DNA of 64,000 nucleotides from Chitinophagaceae bacterium (lineage in GTDB: Bacteria > Bacteroidota > Bacteroidia > Chitinophagales > Chitinophagaceae). The stretch's first letter is position 1. Each line of letters starts with the position of its first letter. A program made the position numbers and the translations under genes. The notes under the pieces were generated by a model that had not been told where the DNA came from, made no database searches, and saw only the letters and a program-made list of their open reading frames with translations. Below are positions 1 through 8,862 of the stretch, piece after piece. The DNA lies in assembly GCA_947374225.1 (NCBI GenBank), contig CANCAY010000002.1, positions 124,001-188,000 of the forward strand, read 5' to 3'.

Positions 1-216
1 TACAACTTGATTGGGATTGTATTCAAATTTAATATCTGCAGGAATACTGTCTGAAGGGTCTTTTTTGTCTGGATGCGCTGCCCAGTATTTTAGTTGTGAA
101 TAGTCGGGAATCGTATCTAAAGACTCGTTTTTATAACTAGTTTCAAATTTTTCAAAATTTGACTGAGCACAGCTACTTAATAAAATAGCGACAAGAAAAA
201 AGTAAAAAAAACGCAT
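1..216 (-). CDS. DUF3089-type lipoprotein, N-terminal part (cut by window edge)
   Basis: Reading leftwards from the ATG at 216, the frame stays open to the window edge (72 codons). It starts with a short hydrophobic signal peptide ending in a lipobox (LLSSC, Cys at about residue 16), so it is probably a lipoprotein. The next part, with a YSQLKYWAAHP segment followed by KKDPSDSIP, resembles the start of DUF3089 proteins, an alpha/beta-hydrolase-like family common in Bacteroidota. The catalytic part lies outside the window, so the activity cannot be judged. Family call is from memory of that N-terminal signature. Confidence 0.65.
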   Translation of the reverse strand, partial: MRFFYFFLVAILLSSCAQSNFEKFETSYKNESLDTIPDYSQLKYWAAHPDKKDPSDSIPADIKFEYNPNQVV

Positions 217-358
217 GGTATATAATGATATTGACTTGTACAAAGTTATTAAATAATACAAGAACCTATGTCTAATATTACCTCGTATTATATTTTCTAT
301 TAAATTCTATGTCAAAAGCTAAACAAAAATAATTATTTTTAATATCTATAAACAAGCT

Positions 359-1624
359 TTGTATCCATTTAGACATATCAATTTTTTAAAAGCAGTACTC
401 TATCATAGTATTACGGCTTTTGGCGGTCCGCAGGTAACTGTTGGGTTAATGCATCATAGATTTGTCGAAACCAGAAAGGACATAACAGAAGAAGAATTGA
501 TGGAATACAATGCTTTTTGTCAACTATTACCAGGGGCTTCTTCTACACAAACCATTGTCCTAGTGGGCTTTAAGAGGGGTGGTATTCCGTTAGCCTTGTT
601 AACCTTGCTTGTATGGATAACCCCAGCAGCTACCATAATGGCCTGCTTGGCAATTTTGTTTAGTCATTATAATATTGCTTGGATTTTAAAGTCGTTACTT
701 TTATTGCAACCCATGTCGATTGGGTTTATTGCTAGCGCAGCTTTATTGTTGTTTAAAAAAGCAGTTAATAATGTAATTACCAGATGGATTTTTGTAACAA
801 GTTGTGCTTTAACTTTTATCGGATTTAATTCTCCTTGGACCATTCCTATCGTTATTATATTGTCTGGAATTGTGACCAATTTTAGTAAAAAAAGAATTCC
901 AGAAAGTGGGGAAGCACCTAAGTCTATAAAATGGATCAGCTTAGTGGTGTTTATATTTTTATTTATTGTTGCAGGATTTTTTTCTGAAAAATCTGCAAGT
1001 GAAAATTGGGAGCATAAAAAAGCGTTTAACTTATTTGAGAATAATTATCGATTTGGAAGTTTAGTATTTGGCGGTGGTGATGTGTTGATTCCTATCATGT
1101 ATGAACAATATGTAACGCGCCCACAGTCCGACCGAATTAAGAAATCTAAAAGAGATGTGATTAGTATTTCCAGTGAAACATTTCTTACTGGTTCAGGTTT
1201 AGTAAGAGCGGTGCCTGGTCCTATCTTTTCAATCGCAAGTTATATGGGTGCCACTGCTTTAAAAGATAGCGGAGTTTTTTGGCAATTTGTAGGCGCAGCT
1301 ATTGCCACTGCTGGCATTTTTCTTCCAAGTTTTTTAATCGTGTTATTCTTCTTTCCCATTTGGCAAAAGCTAAAAAAGTACGCTTTGTTTTATAGGTCAT
1401 TAGAAGGCATATATGCAGCAATAGTTGGTGTTATGACTGGCGCTACTTTGTATTTAGCAAAAGACATTACCCTTAAATTGACAGGCGGCAATAGTCTTCA
1501 AATAGGGGCTTATATTATCGTTTTTTTTATAAGTACTTATTTATTGTACAAACATAAATTAGCGCCTCAATGGATTGCGCTTTCCTGCTTATTATTGGGC
1601 GCTTTATTGTCCAACTGGATTTAA
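359..1624 (+). CDS. chrA: Chromate transporter (ChrA) family membrane protein
   Basis: A 421-residue protein of about ten membrane segments with two ChrA-type halves. The first has TAFGGPQ and EYNAFCQLLPGASSTQ; the second has FGSLVFGGGD and a VPGP segment. ChrA proteins (CHR superfamily) move chromate or related anions out of the cytoplasm; the natural substrate here is not certain. The start is TTG at 359, because an in-frame stop lies at 320-322 with no ATG after it. A separate 7-codon ORF opens at ATG 309 in another frame. No ChrB-type regulator is adjacent. Confidence 0.85.
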   Translation: MYPFRHINFLKAVLYHSITAFGGPQVTVGLMHHRFVETRKDITEEELMEYNAFCQLLPGASSTQTIVLVGFKRGGIPLALLTLLVWITPAATIMACLAILFSHYNIAWILKSLLLLQPMSIGFIASAALLLFKKAVNNVITRWIFVTSCALTFIGFNSPWTIPIVIILSGIVTNFSKKRIPESGEAPKSIKWISLVVFIFLFIVAGFFSEKSASENWEHKKAFNLFENNYRFGSLVFGGGDVLIPIMYEQYVTRPQSDRIKKSKRDVISISSETFLTGSGLVRAVPGPIFSIASYMGATALKDSGVFWQFVGAAIATAGIFLPSFLIVLFFFPIWQKLKKYALFYRSLEGIYAAIVGVMTGATLYLAKDITLKLTGGNSLQIGAYIIVFFISTYLLYKHKLAPQWIALSCLLLGALLSNWI

Positions 1625-1708
1625 CTGTAAAATTTAAAAGGTAAAAACCTGTTAAATACAAGGTTCTATAACCATATTAATTTATCCTTGCTTAATATTG
1701 CATGATTC

Positions 1709-2440
1709 ATGAAGCGACGGATATCCTATATTATATTATTCATTTTTTTTACTTCCATTTTGGGAGTCGCTCAATCCATTGTGGTTAGTGGCAATGTGTA
1801 TGATATTTCAGGAAGGCGTCCATTGGAGTCGGTTGTGGTACATACTAATTCCAATCAAGCTATTACTGATTCATTAGGCAGATATATTATAACAGTAAAA
1901 TCGAAAGACTCTATTTGGTTTTCTTTATTTGGGAAGAATACTCAGAAGTACAATATTGACACCATTGAAGATCCTCATAATTTCAATATTATGATTCACG
2001 TTACTGGGGTGGATTTACCAGAAGTGCGCGTAAGAAATAGTTACTATAAGCTGGATTCGATTCAAAATAGGACCGATTATGCCAAATACTTCAATTACCA
2101 GCCTCCAGGACTTAAGCTGAGTAATACTCAAAACTTATTTGGACCTAGCGGGCTAACGATTGGCCTTGACTTAGATGAGATAATCAATATGTTCCGATTT
2201 AAGCGGAACCGCAATCTGCAATTTTTACAAAAAAGACTTTTATCGCAAGAGCAGGATAAATACGTGAATTACCGCTTTACTAAGAGATATGTTCAAAAAT
2301 TAACCCATTTAGAAGGGGATTCACTGAACCAGTTTATGGACTATTGTAAACCTTCCTATGATGTGCTTGGCTTACTCAATGACATTGAATTGGGCTATTA
2401 TATACAACAAAAGTATGCTGCTTTTAAAGCAAGTCGATAA
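1709..2440 (+). CDS. Exported protein with carboxypeptidase-like regulatory domain
   Basis: A 243-residue protein with an N-terminal signal peptide (residues 1-22). It is followed by a beta-sandwich domain of the CarboxypepD_reg-like type at about 24-100 (VSGNVYDISGRRPLESVVVHT, then a TDSLGRY turn). The C-terminal half is alpha-helical and rich in charged and aromatic residues (DLDEIINMFRFKRNR, QEQDKYVNYRFTKRY). I know this architecture as a recurrent uncharacterised periplasmic family in Bacteroidota. No enzyme motif is visible. It lies between chrA and the RND pump genes but is not clearly tied to either. A near-match to the -7 box (TATCCTTG) lies about 20 bp upstream. Confidence 0.7.
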   Translation: MKRRISYIILFIFFTSILGVAQSIVVSGNVYDISGRRPLESVVVHTNSNQAITDSLGRYIITVKSKDSIWFSLFGKNTQKYNIDTIEDPHNFNIMIHVTGVDLPEVRVRNSYYKLDSIQNRTDYAKYFNYQPPGLKLSNTQNLFGPSGLTIGLDLDEIINMFRFKRNRNLQFLQKRLLSQEQDKYVNYRFTKRYVQKLTHLEGDSLNQFMDYCKPSYDVLGLLNDIELGYYIQQKYAAFKASR

Positions 2441-2515
2441 TAGGCCTGCCATTCATCTATTTTATTTTTCTGAAACACCTGCTTTGTTTACCTTTATTCA
2501 CTAAAATAGAGTCAT

Positions 2516-3565
2516 TTGAGAAAGTTAAATTTGTTAGTAATTGCAGGTCTTTTTGCTGCAATGGGATGTAAAGAAAAAGCTAAAACGTCGGATAAATTCA
2601 ATCCGAATGCACCAGTATCTGTGGACATAGCTGTGATGGAGTTTCAAAAAGTAGATAAGCAAATTGAAGTGAATGGTTCCGTAATGGCGAACGATTTTGT
2701 AGAATTGCATCCTGAGACAAGCGGACGTGTTACCTTTTTGCAAGTTCCAGAAGGAAAGTTAATAAAAGCGGGTACCGTAATTGCCAAATTAAATGATGCT
2801 GACTTACAAGCACAATTAGAAAAAATCAAGGTTCAATTAGAGTTGGCAAATATCAATGAACAAAGAAATAAGCAATTGTTAAATGTGAAAGGGATTAATC
2901 AAAGTGATTATGATGTTTCATTACAACAAGTTAAAAGTTTAAAAGCTGACCAAGCTTACACGCAGTCATTAATTGACAAGACTATTTTAAAAGCACCCTT
3001 TACAGGTCAAATTGGATTAAGACAAGTTAGCGTTGGTGCCTATATTAATACTACCACTACCATTGCTACTATTCAAAAATTAGACCAATTAAAAATAGAC
3101 TTCACCTTACCTGAAATTTATGCTGCTTACGTTAAAATAGGCAAGAAAATCAATATTGAAACTATTGGTGGTGCAGGAGCTAAAATGGATGCAACTGTTT
3201 CCGCCATTGAGCCACAAATCATAGCAAGCTCTCGTAATATCAAAGTGCGTGCAAGTTTCAAAGGCCAAGTATTGCCAGGGGCTTATGCTAAAGTATACTT
3301 AGGAGAAAACACAATGAAGCCAACAATCATGGTGCCTTCAAACGTGATTATACCAGATTCAAAAGCGAAGCAAATTGTGGTTGTAAAAAATGGCATTGCG
3401 AAATTCGTGAATGTAGAGACAGGATATAGAACTCAAACAGCTGTAGAAATTACAAAGGGCTTAAATATTGGCGACAGTGTAATTGTTGCAGGCATGTTGT
3501 TTGTAAAAGAAGGATCAAAATTAAAGATTGGCAAATCATTGTCTAATCTTGATATCACCAAATAG
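2516..3565 (+). CDS. RND efflux periplasmic adaptor (membrane fusion) lipoprotein
   Basis: A 349-residue adaptor of the HlyD/AcrA family. An N-terminal lipobox (FAAMGC) suggests anchoring in a membrane. The order is lipoyl half-motif (VELHPETSGRVTFLQVPEGKLIKAGT), a short coiled coil (about residues 95-150), a second lipoyl half (KAPFTGQIGLRQVSVGAYI), then beta-barrel and membrane-proximal domains. It should link the inner-membrane pump encoded next to an outer-membrane channel. Start is TTG at 2516: an in-frame TAG at 2507 leaves no ATG. It is 22 bp upstream of the permease gene, probably one operon. No TolC-type gene is nearby. Confidence 0.93.
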   Translation: MRKLNLLVIAGLFAAMGCKEKAKTSDKFNPNAPVSVDIAVMEFQKVDKQIEVNGSVMANDFVELHPETSGRVTFLQVPEGKLIKAGTVIAKLNDADLQAQLEKIKVQLELANINEQRNKQLLNVKGINQSDYDVSLQQVKSLKADQAYTQSLIDKTILKAPFTGQIGLRQVSVGAYINTTTTIATIQKLDQLKIDFTLPEIYAAYVKIGKKINIETIGGAGAKMDATVSAIEPQIIASSRNIKVRASFKGQVLPGAYAKVYLGENTMKPTIMVPSNVIIPDSKAKQIVVVKNGIAKFVNVETGYRTQTAVEITKGLNIGDSVIVAGMLFVKEGSKLKIGKSLSNLDITK

Positions 3566-3587
3566 TTTTAAAAATTAAGTTACTTAG

Positions 3588-6500
3588 ATGAATATATCTG
3601 AACTTTCGTTGAAGCGTCCGGTACTAGCTACCGTAATGAATATTGCTATAATCATTTTTGGTTTAGTAGGATTCTCTTTCTTGGCATTACGCGAATACCC
3701 CGCCATTGACCCGCCTATTATTAATGTACAAACAGCTTATACGGGTGCGAATGCGGAAGTAATACAAAGTCAAATCACAGAACCATTAGAAAAAGCCATT
3801 AATGGAATACCTGGTATTAGAACCATTAACTCGTCTAGCTCTGTAGGTAATTCTAATATTACTGTTGAGTTTAATTTGGGGGCGAATTTAGAAACTGCGG
3901 CGAATGACGTAAGAGATAAAGTTTCACAAGCAGTAAGATCACTTCCACAGGATATAACTAGTCCACCCGTGGTTTCTAAGGCAGACGCAAGTGATTTCAT
4001 TTTAATGTTAACTATTAGAAGTAAAACAAAAGGTTTACTTGAGTTGACTGAATATGCTGAAAACGTTTTACAGCAAAGATTTCAAACCATTGACGAAGTA
4101 AGTAATGTGGGAGTGCGAGGCAAGCGTCAGTCTATGCGTATTTATCCCAATCCGGATTTATTAAGTGCTTATGGAATTGCCTTTAACGACATTCAAACTT
4201 CTTTAAATAAAGAAAATATCGAATTGCCTGCAGGTTCAATTTATGGGAATAAATCTGAATTTGTAATTAGAACACTTGGGCGTTTAAGTACAGAAGCAGA
4301 TTTTAGAAATATTATTTTGAAAGAGGATGCTACTGGTATTGTACGTTTAGGCGATGTGTCTAAAGTGGAACTGGGTCCAGAACAAGAAGACCAAGGAACT
4401 TATTTTAATGGAGTGCCGGTAGTAATGTTGACAGTGTCTCCTCAGCCAGGAGCGAATCAAATCAAAATAGCGGACGAATTTTATAAGCGTTTAGAAGAAG
4501 TAAAAAAACAAAATAAATCAGATATTGAATTTGCGATTCCTATTGACAATACATTGAATGTTCGACGTGCTTTGTCAGAAGTAAAAGAAACAATTTTGAT
4601 TTCCTTTGCCTTAGTGGTATTGGTAATCTTCTTTTTCTTTAGAAATTGGCTAATTGCAATTCGTCCATTAATTGACATTCCTATTTCATTAATTGCTACT
4701 TTCTTTATTATGTATTTGGCAGGTTTTTCAATTAATGTATTAACCTTACTAGCTATAGTACTAGCAACAGGGCTGGTGGTGGATGATGGAATTGTGGTGA
4801 CCGAAAACATTTTCAGAAAATTAGAGGAAGGTCTTAATTTAAGAGATGCTGCAAGAGAGGGAAGTAAAGAAATTTTCTTTGCAGTTATTTCAACTTCTAT
4901 CACATTGGCGGTAGTGTTTATGCCAGTTATTTTCCTTCAAGGCTTTGTAGGCTCTTTGTTCAAAGAGTTTGGAGTAGTAGTAGCAGGTGCGGTATTAGTG
5001 TCGGCCTTTGTATCATTAACTATCACGCCGGTATTGAATGTATATTTAAACAGAAAAGACGGCAAGCAAAGTAAATTCTACGAACGCACAGAGCCTTTCT
5101 TTAAGGGGATGGAATCTGGCTACAAAAATTTCCTTGCTAAGTTTTTGAAAATAAGATGGATGGCTTGGGTTATTGTATTGGCTTGTGTGGGCATGATTTT
5201 TATAATTGGTAAGACTATTCAAAGTGAGTTAGCTCCTTTAGAAGATAAAAGCTCGGTAAGAATCACCTTATCAGGAGCCGAAGGAACTAGTTATGAGGAC
5301 ATGAAAGGCGATTTAATGAAAGCCGTTAGAATCATGCAAGACTCTTTCCCTGAACAAGCGTTTACTTGGGGTAGTGTTCCTGGATATGGAGGAAGCAGTG
5401 GTAATAGTTCTGCGTCTGGCCGTCTAGGACTAGTAGCACCTGATGAAAGAAAAAGAACACAGTCGGAAATTGCATTAGACTTAAATAAAAAATTCAAACG
5501 TTTTAAAAATATAAGGGTATTCTCTATCGAGGAGCAAACTATTTCTGTAGGAATGATGTCTAGAGGTTCATTGCCTGTTCAGTTCATTATCCAAAACTTA
5601 GATTTTCAGAAAATAAGAAATGTTATTCCTGGCTTTTTAGAAGCTGCAAGAAAGGACAAGACTTTCCAAAACGTAGATGTGAATTTGAAGTTCAACAAAC
5701 CTGAACTAGACTTATCAATTGACCGTATGCGTGTTAAGGACTTAGGATTGGCTACTGCAGACGTTGCACAAGCATTACAAGCAGCTTTTAGTGGTGCACG
5801 TTCTGCTTATTTTATCATGAACGACCGCCAGTATCAAGTAATCACTCAAGTGCCAAGATCAGAAAGGAATACACCTGCTGATATTAATAAAATTTATGTA
5901 AGAAATAACAAGGGCGAGAATATTCCTATTTCTAGTGTGTTAACTGTAACTGAAAATAGTAATCCTCCAAACTTGTATCACTATAATCGTTTTAATTCTG
6001 CTACCATATCGGCTTCTTTAGCGGAGGGTAAAACTATTGGAGACGGGGTTAAGGCAATGGAGCGTATCGCTAAAGAAAAACTAGACGAGAGTTACCAAAC
6101 TGCATTAAGCGGTCCTTCTAGAGACTTTAAAGAAAGTTCATCTAATACATCACAGGCTTTAATATTGGCCTTGATTTTAATTTACTTAGTATTAGCAGCG
6201 CAATTTGAAAGCTTCACGGATCCATTTATTATTATGATTACGGTGCCGCTTGCATTAGCTGGAGCTTTATTGTTCTTATGGATATTCAATCAGACTTTAA
6301 ATATCTTCTCTCAAATTGGTATCATCATGTTAATTGGTTTAGTTACCAAAAATGGTATCTTAATTGTGGAGTTTGCCAATAAGAAAAGAGAAGCTGGCTT
6401 AGGAATTAGAGAAGCTGTTTTAGAAGCGGCAGCGCAAAGACTTAGACCAATTCTTATGACAAGTTTAGCTACAGCATTGGGAGCATTGCCTATTGCAATA

Positions 6501-6644
6501 AGCTTAGGTGCAGCAGCAACAAGTCGTAAACCATTGGGAACGGTAATTGTGGGAGGCTTGATGTTCTCATTAATACTTACATTATTCGTAATTCCTGCCG
6601 TGTACACTTATGTATCAAGTAAACATAAGCGTCACGTAGATTAG
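3588..6644 (+). CDS. RND efflux permease, HAE1/AcrB-like
   Basis: A 1018-residue inner-membrane pump with the usual RND order: TM1, large periplasmic loop, TM2-6, large loop, TM8-12. Signature segments are the N-terminal SELSLKRPVLATVMNI, the proton-relay pair of Asp in TM4 (GLVVDDGIVVTENI, about residue 398), and GLVTKNGILIVEFAN in TM11. Drug or lipid extrusion driven by the proton gradient is expected. The length matches AcrB/MexF pumps rather than heavy-metal CzcA pumps. It follows the adaptor gene by 22 bp. The substrate cannot be told from sequence. Confidence 0.95.
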   Translation: MNISELSLKRPVLATVMNIAIIIFGLVGFSFLALREYPAIDPPIINVQTAYTGANAEVIQSQITEPLEKAINGIPGIRTINSSSSVGNSNITVEFNLGANLETAANDVRDKVSQAVRSLPQDITSPPVVSKADASDFILMLTIRSKTKGLLELTEYAENVLQQRFQTIDEVSNVGVRGKRQSMRIYPNPDLLSAYGIAFNDIQTSLNKENIELPAGSIYGNKSEFVIRTLGRLSTEADFRNIILKEDATGIVRLGDVSKVELGPEQEDQGTYFNGVPVVMLTVSPQPGANQIKIADEFYKRLEEVKKQNKSDIEFAIPIDNTLNVRRALSEVKETILISFALVVLVIFFFFRNWLIAIRPLIDIPISLIATFFIMYLAGFSINVLTLLAIVLATGLVVDDGIVVTENIFRKLEEGLNLRDAAREGSKEIFFAVISTSITLAVVFMPVIFLQGFVGSLFKEFGVVVAGAVLVSAFVSLTITPVLNVYLNRKDGKQSKFYERTEPFFKGMESGYKNFLAKFLKIRWMAWVIVLACVGMIFIIGKTIQSELAPLEDKSSVRITLSGAEGTSYEDMKGDLMKAVRIMQDSFPEQAFTWGSVPGYGGSSGNSSASGRLGLVAPDERKRTQSEIALDLNKKFKRFKNIRVFSIEEQTISVGMMSRGSLPVQFIIQNLDFQKIRNVIPGFLEAARKDKTFQNVDVNLKFNKPELDLSIDRMRVKDLGLATADVAQALQAAFSGARSAYFIMNDRQYQVITQVPRSERNTPADINKIYVRNNKGENIPISSVLTVTENSNPPNLYHYNRFNSATISASLAEGKTIGDGVKAMERIAKEKLDESYQTALSGPSRDFKESSSNTSQALILALILIYLVLAAQFESFTDPFIIMITVPLALAGALLFLWIFNQTLNIFSQIGIIMLIGLVTKNGILIVEFANKKREAGLGIREAVLEAAAQRLRPILMTSLATALGALPIAISLGAAATSRKPLGTVIVGGLMFSLILTLFVIPAVYTYVSSKHKRHVD

Positions 6645-6668
6645 TCGGCAAAGTTGTAACTTGGGGGA

Positions 6669-7748
6669 ATGAAACATATTTATATTCTAGCAATAGTAGT
6701 ACTGGCCTCCTGTGATTTTTCAAATAAAAATGAAAAATCACAGGAGGCTTGGACATTTAATGAATTTGTAAAATTGGATTCAGCAAACCCGATTTTATTA
6801 CCAGACACTTCATATAGTTTCAATTGCCCCATTTCGAATAAGCAAGTAAAATGGCAGTCAAAGAATGTCCTAAACCCCACTGCATTTGTTAAGGACGGTA
6901 AAGTATATTTATTATATCGCGCACAAGACAGTGCGATGACTTCAAGACTAGGGCTGGCTATTAGTGAAGACGGGATTCATTTTATAAAGCAAGCGGCACC
7001 AGTTTTTTATCCAGCTAATGATGCCTACAAAAAATATGAATGGAAGGGCGGAGTAGAAGATCCTCGTATTGTACAAACTCCAGACAGTAGTTATTTATTA
7101 ACCTATACTTCTTATGACGGAAAAACTGCAAGACTATGTTTTGCCACTACGCGTGATTTGATCCATTGGGAAAAAAGAGGTCCAGTATTACAGTCGCCAA
7201 AATATATTAATACATGGTCCAAGTCGGGTGCTGTAATTGTAGAAAGAGTGGGAAGTCGGATGATAGCTAAGAAAATAAATGGCAAATACTGGATGTATTT
7301 TGGGGACACGAATTTATTCATGGCTTATTCCACAGACTTAATGCATTGGGAAGCATTAGAAAATGCAGAGTCTAAAAATTTAGTAAATGTATTGTCGCCA
7401 AGGGCAGGCTATTTTGATAGCAGATTAGTAGAACCTGGTCCATTTGCATTATACACCAACAAAGGCATTTTGCTTATTTATAATAGTAGTAATGCGGCCA
7501 ATAATAATGACCCGTCGCTTCCAAAATTTACTTATTCCGCAGCGCAAGCTTTATATGATACAGCTAGTCCTTACAAACAAATAGATCGCACTAAAAATTA
7601 TTTTATACATCCTGACAAGGACTATGAAAAAATTGGTGAAGTAAATGAAGTTTGCTTTGTAGAAGGGCTTGTTTATTTTAAAGACCAATGGATATTATAT
7701 TATGGCACGGCAGACTCGAAAATTGCAGTGGCTATTGCAAAACCATAA
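6669..7748 (+). CDS. GH130-type glycosidase/phosphorylase lipoprotein
   Basis: A 359-residue protein with a lipobox (LASC, Cys about 15), so probably surface or periplasmic. The fold is a five-bladed propeller of the GH43/GH130 type: VYLLYRAQD, SRLGLAISEDGIHF, GGVEDPRIV (with a likely catalytic Asp), ARLCFATTRDLIHWEKRG and WMYFGDTNLFMAYSTD. GH130 members are mostly beta-mannoside phosphorylases, with some hydrolases; the reaction here is not certain. It stands alone 24 bp after the RND permease, far from the SusCD pair. A perfect hairpin lies inside codons 13-27 (see separate entry). Confidence 0.8.
   Translation: MKHIYILAIVVLASCDFSNKNEKSQEAWTFNEFVKLDSANPILLPDTSYSFNCPISNKQVKWQSKNVLNPTAFVKDGKVYLLYRAQDSAMTSRLGLAISEDGIHFIKQAAPVFYPANDAYKKYEWKGGVEDPRIVQTPDSSYLLTYTSYDGKTARLCFATTRDLIHWEKRGPVLQSPKYINTWSKSGAVIVERVGSRMIAKKINGKYWMYFGDTNLFMAYSTDLMHWEALENAESKNLVNVLSPRAGYFDSRLVEPGPFALYTNKGILLIYNSSNAANNNDPSLPKFTYSAAQALYDTASPYKQIDRTKNYFIHPDKDYEKIGEVNEVCFVEGLVYFKDQWILYYGTADSKIAVAIAKP
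6705..6748. repeat. Perfect 18-bp inverted repeat inside the GH130 gene
   Basis: Arms 6705-6722 and 6731-6748 are exact reverse complements, separated by an 8-nt A-rich loop. The left arm reads GCCTCCTGTGATTTTTCA. It sits just after the lipobox codon, in the flexible linker of the lipoprotein, and keeps the reading frame. The RNA would form a very stable stem about 37 nt after the start codon. Confidence 0.95.
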
Positions 7749-7792
7749 AACAGACTAATTAAGGATTATTGTTGTTAATATTGGCAAGTGTA

Positions 7793-8776
7793 TTATTTTT
7801 TGATAATTTTTGCTGCAATAAAAATGGCTGTCTCTTTTTCAACTCCTTCTATATCTTTTGAAACAATTGGGGAAGCAATAACATGATTTCCTGTATTAGG
7901 CATCGCCTTTAAAACTTTCAAACTGTCTGGTGTAGCAATTTCTGTAAACATTTTTTGAGTAGCACTCACTTTAACCACATGATCTTGATGTGCTTCGTCT
8001 TTATAATAATATAAAGTCAATACTGGTTGAGTTACTTTTTTAAAAGTCTCTTTATTCATTGTTGCTTCTACTAAATTTTGCAATGCTACAGTGGCTTCTA
8101 GTCGGTAATGGGTGTTCCAGTATTTAGGGTATTCAGGATTAGTGAAGGGAATATTCATATAGTTCCCTTTCATTACAATTCTTGCAATTTGTAATCCCCA
8201 ATGATCATTTAATAAGGGAGCAGTTGGATTGTGAATTTCAATATTAGGAGAGTACATGATAAGTCCTGCAATTTCAGGATAAGCTGCAGCCAATTGTAAT
8301 GACAATGTTCCGCCAGTAGAAGTGCTCATCAAAATAACTTTCTTCCCTAATTTCTTTCCAATTGCGTATGCTTGTTTTGCGGATTCCCAATAATTTTCTG
8401 CAGTCAAATTCATCATATCTTCTGAGGTATCAATACCATGTTCAGCCAATCTTGCTAAATATAAATTACAATGAAATTGCTTCGCAATATTTTCATGTAC
8501 AGGAGCGCCTTCCATTTGACTTGCACTAAAACCATGTAAGTATACAATAGCATAATCAGTTGGAGTATGATTACTGTCTGCCCAGATTATTTTTGCTTCA
8601 TTATTCGGTTTTATCTTATGACCTTGTTCCATGCTGCTTACATAGGAATCCATATTAGCACTATCCGCAATCGCAGGCAATAGGTTATTGAAATTTGGTT
8701 TTTGCGGCTGAGGGCCTAAAAAATATACAATAACTAGAACTGCTAAAAGTGAAAAACTAATCTTTAAAGCACGCAT
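7793..8776 (-). CDS. Alpha/beta hydrolase, membrane-anchored or exported
   Basis: A 327-residue protein with one N-terminal hydrophobic segment (residues 4-22). It is followed by a serine-hydrolase core: YAIVYLHGFSAS (oxyanion strand), the nucleophile elbow VILMSTSTGG (Ser between Thr residues, a variant of GxSxG), and a late His in NTGNHVIASP. This resembles the serine aminopeptidase/monoacylglycerol lipase group. Substrate unknown. It converges on the GH130 gene with 44 bp between and diverges from the acyltransferase gene. Confidence 0.8.
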   Translation of the reverse strand: MRALKISFSLLAVLVIVYFLGPQPQKPNFNNLLPAIADSANMDSYVSSMEQGHKIKPNNEAKIIWADSNHTPTDYAIVYLHGFSASQMEGAPVHENIAKQFHCNLYLARLAEHGIDTSEDMMNLTAENYWESAKQAYAIGKKLGKKVILMSTSTGGTLSLQLAAAYPEIAGLIMYSPNIEIHNPTAPLLNDHWGLQIARIVMKGNYMNIPFTNPEYPKYWNTHYRLEATVALQNLVEATMNKETFKKVTQPVLTLYYYKDEAHQDHVVKVSATQKMFTEIATPDSLKVLKAMPNTGNHVIASPIVSKDIEGVEKETAIFIAAKIIKK

Positions 8777-8862
8777 AAATTTGAATTTGAATTAAAGCTA
8801 CTCAAATTACATTTCTTTAAAAAAATATTTTGTGTATCTTAATACCTCCAAAAAACGATGCT

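Noticed and set aside
4481-4903. 140-codon minus-strand ORF
   Set aside because: Antisense to the RND permease; no homology sense and no promoter.
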